64,000 nucleotides of DNA, taken from positions 68,980,783 through 69,044,782 of the forward strand of contig CM040427.1 in the NCBI GenBank assembly GCA_022702705.1. Direction: 5' to 3'. The notes under the pieces were generated by a model that was not told the origin of the DNA, did not search any database, and worked only from the letters and a program-made list of their open reading frames with translations. How positions within the stretch are numbered: the stretch's first letter is position 1; the number at the start of each line of letters is the position of its first letter. Origin of the DNA: Papilionanthe hookeriana x Papilionanthe teres. Taxonomy: Eukaryota; Streptophyta; Magnoliopsida; Asparagales; Orchidaceae. The translations under genes were made by a program, and so were the position numbers. Positions 57,285-64,000 of this stretch are shown here, one piece after another.

Positions 57285-59859
57285 AACTTAATCATGCTTG
57301 TCATCAAGTAACACTATAACTTTAAAAATAAAATATGTTAACTTGTGGTGTGGGTTTTGATAGAGTTTTCTATAATTTCATCTCGTAAATATTATAGTAT
57401 AACATAGGAGAAATTCTGCAAATCAACTCTAGGATGTAGAGTGTAAGAATATCTCATATTCGAACTTAGGAATCACTAATTTTTTTATTTACTTCAAAAG
57501 TTATTGAAAATTATCAAACTAAAGATTCATAGAAAGTATAAAAATGGAAATTAAGCACCTTATCTATACTAATTTAACTCAATACCTTTTGAAATAAGAA
57601 TAAGCTTAGGATTGTTTTTAAGTCTTTTCGTTTAAAAAGATTCGAGTGAAGCCGATTTTTTATTGAGACTTATACTCAAGCTTATACTCACTTATTTTCT
57701 TTTCTCTTCTTTTTTTTTCTTTTTCTTTTAGGATCATTTTCAATCCTTTTTTTCATGTGAGGATTACTATATCTGGATAGGCGCTTTAATAATTTTAAAT
57801 TTCACTATCCTCTCTCTAAAATCCAAAACTCAAAACTTTCCTCACTTTTTATAAGTGTAAGTATTAGTTTGAAAAAGGTTTTCGATAAAGGCTCGATTCT
57901 CATTAAGTATAAATCTAAGAATTTTAAGCTTTTTAAATATTCAACTCCTTTCTACCATAAATAGAAAAATCATTTTCCGATGTTTCCTACAAAATGACTT
58001 AACTCTAGAATGGTTTCTTCACTAAGATTTCAACTAAGTTATTTTTCTAACATTCACTAAATTGAAATTATAAGTAACTCAAAGCGTAACACCACATACT
58101 GATTAGTCATTTTAAAAATGATATCAAATTAAATATAGTGCCATCTGAGGACAAATAAAGTTAGGTTTTCTTTAAAATACTTCTTCCCCGAACTTAAAAT
58201 TTAAAAATATTTTGCGATTAATTCCATAAAATATAGCGGGAAGAAAATGTAAAGGTTGAATCTACTTACTACTACAACATCCTATCAAATTAATATTCAT
58301 GCATAATCATAATACTGATAATCGTAGGAGAAAATAAATCTAACCTAAAATATGCTTGTAATAAAATTACATTAAAAGGAATTATTTTCACATTAAAATT
58401 ATATTTTTCTTCCTACCCCATACTTAATTTTTAACATATATAGCATTCAATACAGAAAATAATTTAGAAATTCTATCTACCACAAATGTCTATCAAAAAC
58501 ATCTACAAATATTCATCAGGACGTAACAATATGCGACAGAAAGTAATCTAAACTAATTATGCATGAATGAAGTTCACTAAATAAAAGTTTAACTAAGCAT
58601 TGCATGTATCGAGTAAGGGAATATAAAAATGTTCTTGAAGACCTAAATAAAATTGTAACATAAACATAAACACAAAATTCAAATACAAACACAAATGATA
58701 AATGAGAGCGATTCATCCTTTAACTTATCACATCTTACTAATTTACATCCGATTTCTAACGGAATCACTACACTAGTAAATTAGGCACTTTAAAATAATT
58801 TTATAGATTATAATCCCAAAGATAAGATTATCATCGATATATTGGCTCTAGGCACCAATCTCGAGCATCACCTAATCCTTATAATTAAGCACCTATAATA
58901 GTTATAAAGATAGTGTAAGATCATCCATATGGTGTTCATCAAATAGGTTCATGACTCCTACCTAATGAAAATAAAGTTGCGGAAAGGAAGTAACAAATTA
59001 AGATGGAACTATAATAAGAAGTTAAGGAATCACCTCCCTCAAGACACACAAAGATCAAACTACTAACAATCTAAACATCTACCAATCATCAATCAAACTT
59101 ATCAATACATTATAAAGCGAAACGTCATACAACACTAACAATCACGACTCTCAAAACATCTTAAATCAAACACATCTGATAACTATGGATTCTTCACCAT
59201 AAAGTCGCTTAGTTTAACGTCATTAATTGAACATATGATTCCACTGGATCAAAATTCAATTTAAGTAATCCTCGATCAATCGCCCGATCATTTCCGGATC
59301 CAGGGATTCCTATAAAATCCTCAAATTTTAATTTTTCATTTAGCTCTTCAATTTCGGTTGGATTTATATTATTGTTCCTCATATTTCCTTCAGATCCAAT
59401 ATTCTTATTGATTTTCCGAAATTACATATTAATATCATCCTCGAAATTGATAAGAAATGGATCTTTATAAGATACTTCGATATCTTCCAAATTTTGGATC
59501 AAATTCTCTTTAAATAATTCGGATTCGAATCAAATTCTTCTATGTCACTCTTATGATTCGAGTTATCTTCCAATTATTCCACTTTATAATTATTAAATGA
59601 TGGAGGATCTATCTTAGATTGAGAAAATAGGTTTTTTAATTCGCTAGAAATTTCTTCTAATGGTCTTCCGATATCCTTATCCTCTTTCTCAACTCAAATT
59701 TCTTTTGAAATTTATCCTCGAATTCTCTTCAAGTCTTGGTTCGATAATATTATCACGGTTCATCATTCGATTCGGGTTTTTCTTGTGATTGAGTCGCATC
59801 TAAAGATATTAAGGCTCGGTTGTATAGATGAATTCCCTAAATAGATAGGCTTTAAAATT
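57285..59859 (-). other. Athila-like internal region lacking recognisable pol
   Basis: AT-rich. The 59200-59860 part still looks like eroded polyprotein linker on the minus strand (Glu/Asn-rich frames), but no RT YVDD, RNase H or integrase HHCC motif was found on either strand. Confidence 0.55.
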
Positions 59860-60480
59860 TTATAGAATACATCCATGCTTAAGTTCATGAGATTTTTCAA
59901 GAGATAGAACTAAAAGTTTACTATTTTTGGTAGCGTCCATCATTTCACACATCTCCTGAACATACATACAGTCTTCTTTACATAACATTTTTGACTCATC
60001 ATGAAAGTCTATTTGAATCTCATTTGCTAACTTACTCTCAAAACTTTCTTGGAAATGTTCTTTACTTAGATAATCAATTTCATCCATCCAAAAACAATCA
60101 TCTTTTCTCTCAGCTGGAAATTTCATAGTCTTTAATACATCAAAAGTAACTTCTTGGTCACTAATATTCATAGTCAAATCTCCTTTTCTTGCATCTATCA
60201 TAGCAATGTCAAATGTAACGAGGAAAGGTCTCACTAAAATAATTGGAATTTCTTTATCTTCCTCCAATATCTAATACAATAAAGTCCAAAGGAAAGATAA
60301 ATTTATTCACTTTAACAAGCACACTTCTATAACTCCTTTTGGATAAATGATAGATCGATCAGCTAACAGAAGGGTTATAGTAGTGGGAGAAATATTGGCT
60401 AAACCTAACCTTCTAAATATAGATGGAGGCATCACATTAATGCTCGCTCCTAAATCACATAAAGCTTTTCCACATAATTT
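59860..60480 (-). pseudogene. Athila-type aspartic protease region
   Basis: On the minus strand, about 60478-60330 gives ALCDLGASINVMPPSIFRRL, the Athila-type protease active site (D-L-G-A-S), then RSIIYPKGVIE. 60267-59860 gives MEEDKEIPIILVRPFLVTF, where the family has the I-L-G-R-P-F-L-A-T block, then DARKGDLTMNISDQEVTFDV. One frameshift separates the two. The G of GRP is replaced by V, and the 3' part (136 codons to the stop) is otherwise open. Confidence 0.85.
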
Positions 60481-62400
60481 TTCTCCACGTGCATGAGAAT
60501 TGTAAAGTCCATGAGGATCTTTAAGTTTCGAGGAAAAGTTTTACGAAGTATGTGATTGCACTCCTCACTTAGTGCAGCTGTCTCGTAATCCCCAATTCCT
60601 TTTCTTGTTTAATATATCTTGTATAAACTTTGCATAACTTTGCATTTGTTCGAAAGACTTCGATGAAAGGAATATTTATCGTTAACTTCTTAAGATCTTT
60701 CATGAACTTTGAAAATTTTTTATCCAACTCATCGTTGTCTAAGTCTTTGAGAAATGGAGGTGGTGGTTTTCCAAATTGATTTTAGTTGGAGATATTAATT
60801 TTTTCGAATCCTTAGAAACATGTTCTTCGAGCCTTTTAGTTTTCGTTGTTTCTCTCATGATATCTTTCTCTTTTCTAACCACATCCTCTATCTCTCTTTC
60901 ATTTTTTAATTGGATGAACTTCATTTGTTCATTAGTGTTCTCTTTAGGGTTGATCTCATTGTTGCTTAGGAAGTGTTCCTTGGTGTCTATTCTTAAGAGA
61001 ATTAGCGATTTGTCCGGATTGATTCTCTATGTTTCTAATCACAGACATTTTGACTTTCAGCCTGGTTTCCCATTTGCAATACTACTTCTTCCATGAACAT
61101 CTTCTTACCCTCAAATTGTTTATCGTTGTTAGAGTCCGGTGGATATGAAAATCATAGTTTGTGTTCCGTGGTTATTCCAACTTCCATTAGGATTTGCATG
61201 ATTATTTTCACATTTTTGGTTTCTACCATTAGTAGTATGATTCCGGTTAAATTTTGGATGGTTCTCCCAATCCGGGTTGTAAAAGTTAGAGTACGGGTTG
61301 TTTATAGTATTTAAAGTCTCATATGATAATTTAGAATCGATTATAGCCACTAATGAACTTTCCTCACTTACAGGGAGTAAATTGAGGTTGCTTCATTCCA
61401 AATTGGTCCAACTTCGCTCGATATTGCGACGAATGCGAGATGCGAGAATTGTAATTATATCCGTATCATGAACACTAATTACATTTTTATGATTTACCCT
61501 GTAGAGGGCCATTGAAATTCATTTGTAGTCATTTCTTCAATTAATGCATACGCTTCGTCAAATGATTTTGAAATTAATGATCCACTAGCTGCAAGCATCG
61601 ATTATAGACACTAGGGATCTTACTAACCCAGTTATAAAAAGTTTGAATGATTAACCAAGTCGGGCGGAAGCGTGGTGTGGACACTTTCTTAGGAGTTCCT
61701 TAAATCTTTCCTGAAGCCGTATATTGATTCCGCTTCATACCGACAAAATGAGATAATATCGTTTCAAGTTTAGTAGTCCTTGAAGGTGAAAAATACTTAG
61801 CTAGGAATTTCGACTTAACTCCTCCCAATTTTCAATAGAGCTGAGTCTTAATGAATATAACCATATTTTAGTCTTATCACTCAGTGAGAAAGGAAAAGCG
61901 CTCGATCTAATGAGCGATCGTTCGACATACTGTTATAATGAAATGTAAGCACGAAGTTCATGAAAATTTGATAAGTGTAAATAGGGTTCATCCAAGGAGT
62001 TCATCTAAGCCGATTGTTACTGCTGTAGGTTGGATAATCTCGGAATTTATTTTAAATGAGTCGAACTACTACGATGGGTATTGTATACTTAAGTGAATTT
62101 AATCCGTCGTAGTGATTTATCGCAATCCCTCAATAATTTATGATGATTTTCCGATTTATTATCTTGAAAGTTTTCCATTTCAACTTCTAGTTTTTTCGAG
62201 TTCTTTCGAATTTTTATTTTTATTCTCTTGAACTCGGGATAATAAGGCACGAAGTCCTGCAGTTCTTTGTTTCGCATACGTAACATAACAAATAATATAT
62301 TAACGATTAAACGAATAAACGAAGAAATATATTCAATACAATAAAATATTTTTACGAACACTATATTTTTCACACAAACAATTTTTTCACAACAAAGTTT
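60480..62400 (-). pseudogene. Athila-type gag (broken)
   Basis: Minus-strand fragments in order: FPFSLSDKTKIWLYSL (about 61900-61850), ENWEELS, KFLAKYFSPSRTTKLE (about 61810-61760), ERFKELLRKCPHH (about 61710-61670), SLISKSFDEAYALIEEM-like text (about 61590-61530), and NPYSNFYNPDWENHPKFNRN (61293-61234), the C-terminal gag block of Athila elements. Many frameshifts. Charged Glu/Lys-rich segments follow (60739-60924). Confidence 0.75.
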
Positions 62401-62507
62401 ACATACAATAAAAATTTTTCACACAAAAAATAGTTTTTCTTATACTACTGATTTTCAAATCTAGCTCAATTGTTTCAACTAAAATTCTCCTACGGTTCTT
62501 CGAGGCC

Positions 62508-62524
62508 TCCCAGCAACGACGCCA
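62508..62524 (-). promoter_or_regulatory. Primer-binding site, tRNA-Asp type
   Basis: Minus-strand TGGCGTCGTTGCTGGGA differs at two positions from the usual Athila site TGGCGCCGTTGCCGGGG. It lies six bases inside the LTR end, fixing the orientation of the element. Confidence 0.85.
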
Positions 62525-62530
62525 AAAACT

Positions 62531-64000
62531 TGACTCGACCGCAAATAACGCAGTAATTTGTCTTCAAAAGATGGTCAAAAGCTTGACCCGATTTATAAAT
62601 AACGGCTAGCGTACAGAAAGTCTTAAGTGATATAAAAATTAGTAAATATTTCTGCACACTATGGATGCTACGCGAAGTATACGTATCGTTTCGAGTAATA
62701 AAGAGTTTTCTTTAAAAACCCGAGTATCGATCCCATGGAAGTGAAGTAAGAGGTGTTTTAGTCAATTCTACTACTACTAATAGTCTTAGTTTGGAATGTC
62801 GATGAAAATTGTGTTTTATCTAAAAACTACTCCAAATACGAGTGTTAAATGTAATAGTAATTATAACTAAGTGCAAATAATAATTTTAAAGATAACCGCT
62901 TCTTGGATGAATTGGTTTGGAGAATTTTGAGATATTAAAAGCTACTATTCATATGTAATGAAATAGATAATGTATAGGATTGAGATGCGTTTAATATTGT
63001 ATGTGCTAGAATAAGAACAATCCTATTCTTTACTGCTTTGATCCGGAGCATAAGAACGTTAACTAATCCTATCTTCGATTATCTGAATCTGCATGGTAGC
63101 GTCTAGGAGGATCTTGGTTGCCACTTCGAGACTCTCGCGTTCCCTCGCTCTGAGGGCTAACATCTACGACTTCGAGCACCGAAACGATAGGACCGATTAA
63201 GGATTTTAGGCATCGCATCTAAATCTCCGATCTCGCGCCCGATTAATATTATTTCACTATTTATTCGCATTCAACTCTATGAACTTCGTCATTCATGGAA
63301 TTTAAATGTGGTTAGATCTTTAGTTGTAGAAACGATAGCCTCTCGGATCGTATGTTTTCGCAACAAATTTTAACATTACTAATGGGCCTTAATTGCGATG
63401 TAAATGAAGTGCAAGTAAAAGCCAATCGCATTTATATCTAAATTAACTCTAACATGCATCACAAAATCACTAAGCATGAATTTTACTCGTTATAAAAGAA
63501 AAGTAAATTGAAAACAATAGCATAATCATCTCATGCCATTATTTCGAAAGAAGAAGAGAAGTAAGAGATACGTCACAAAGCACGAAGAAAACGCAGAGGA
63601 AACTTCATTTAAACAAAGCAATCCACTACATAAATGTTTACAAAATCGTAAGATAATGAAGAACAATCTTAGCATTTTTCACTTTGAAAGAAATAGGAAG
63701 ATCTCTCTCGCAATGTCTCCGTCGATCCGTGCGATGCTCGTACGATCCCTTACAAATTCTCTCGAAAATCTCCTCTTCGATCTCTCCAAAAGGTAGAAAT
63801 CTACGTTTCTACTCTTAATCTAAGAATCCTAAACATTCCTACTAAGTTTTCTCCAATTTTTCTCTCTAATCTTCTCTTAATCTCTCCTTTTTCTAACTCT
63901 ATATTCGTCGTTTTTAAAGAGTTTGGACGAATTCCCAAGAGTTTCCTTACGCACCCCTTCGAAAAAGCGTCCAAATACGTCGAATATTGGCCCAAAACCG
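62531..64000 (-). repeat. Athila-like 5' LTR (right copy, cut by the window end)
   Basis: At least 1.47 kb visible, colinear with the left LTR with many small indels and substitutions. ORFs at 63533-63995 are LTR shadows. Confidence 0.85.

Larger units (their letters stand above)
55313..64000 (-). mobile_element. Athila-like Ty3/gypsy LTR retrotransposon, gag-protease only, running off the right edge
   Basis: Two long direct repeats (55313-57284 and 62531 to the window end) share TGAC-CGACCGCAAATAACGC at the start and align colinearly to the edge (for example AAAGCGTCCAAATACGTCGA at 56747 and 63964). Next to the right LTR, on the minus strand, lies a tRNA-Asp-type primer-binding site, so the element reads right to left. 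Gag and protease with Athila wording follow. Between the protease and the left LTR (57285-59859) no RT, RNase H, integrase or env is seen. The interior is about 5.2 kb, short for an Athila element (usually over 8 kb), so it looks like a non-autonomous derivative. Confidence 0.85.

Overview
The window is nuclear DNA of a flowering plant. The evidence is two recognisable intron-containing plant genes, plant-type LTR retrotransposons (Ty3/gypsy Tat/Ogre and Athila lineages, Ty1/copia), RTE-clade LINEs, MITE-like foldbacks and long AT/GT microsatellites. The species cannot be named from the sequence alone. Most of the 64 kb is decayed repeats; intact coding sequence is confined to the two genes and one orphan exon candidate.

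Layout. 1-9.2 kb: a Ty3/gypsy Tat/Ogre-like element on the + strand, entering from the left edge. Its decayed gag end, protease, reverse transcriptase, RNase H, second RNase H and integrase can be followed in order. About 0.3 kb after the integrase, on the same strand, comes an extra coding region: a basic, disordered segment (6042-6662), then an unmistakable AlkB-type 2-oxoglutarate/Fe(II) dioxygenase domain of the plant ALKBH9/ALKBH10 (m6A RNA demethylase) type (6782-7465). A ~32-bp minisatellite with a three-unit higher-order period (8190-9240) follows. This apparent capture of an RNA-demethylase-like gene by a retrotransposon is the most interesting object in the window.

9.5-17.7 kb: two diverged long direct repeats (LTR-like, both starting TGTTGACCTCATT) flank several degenerate tandem arrays and a copia RT fragment. 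18.0-22.7 kb: a tandem macro-repeat of about 2 kb (two full copies and one partial) whose core is itself a TAACC/GGTTA-rich array, ending at an ORF that looks like a terminal exon of an unknown gene (22676-22969). 23-27 kb: AT-rich intergenic DNA with a composite microsatellite and a foldback element.

27.7-36.3 kb: a three-exon membrane RING-H2 (ATL-type) E3 ligase gene on the + strand, with a 22-codon uORF and a 7.1-kb second intron hosting two RTE LINEs. 37.3-45.6 kb: LTR-like debris, several small MITEs sharing TAGGG-TGT termini, a decayed minus-strand copia element, microsatellites and another foldback.

46.2-52.4 kb: the 3' half of a minus-strand gene for a two-domain phosphoglycerate-mutase-fold protein resembling plant 2-carboxy-D-arabinitol-1-phosphatase. 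Five exons are intact; the exons for the first catalytic half are not visible. Its largest intron holds LINE pieces and a recent ~377-bp triplication. 55.3-64.0 kb: a minus-strand Athila-like LTR element with two long LTRs, a tRNA-Asp-type primer-binding site and gag and protease remnants, but no visible reverse transcriptase or integrase; it runs off the right edge.
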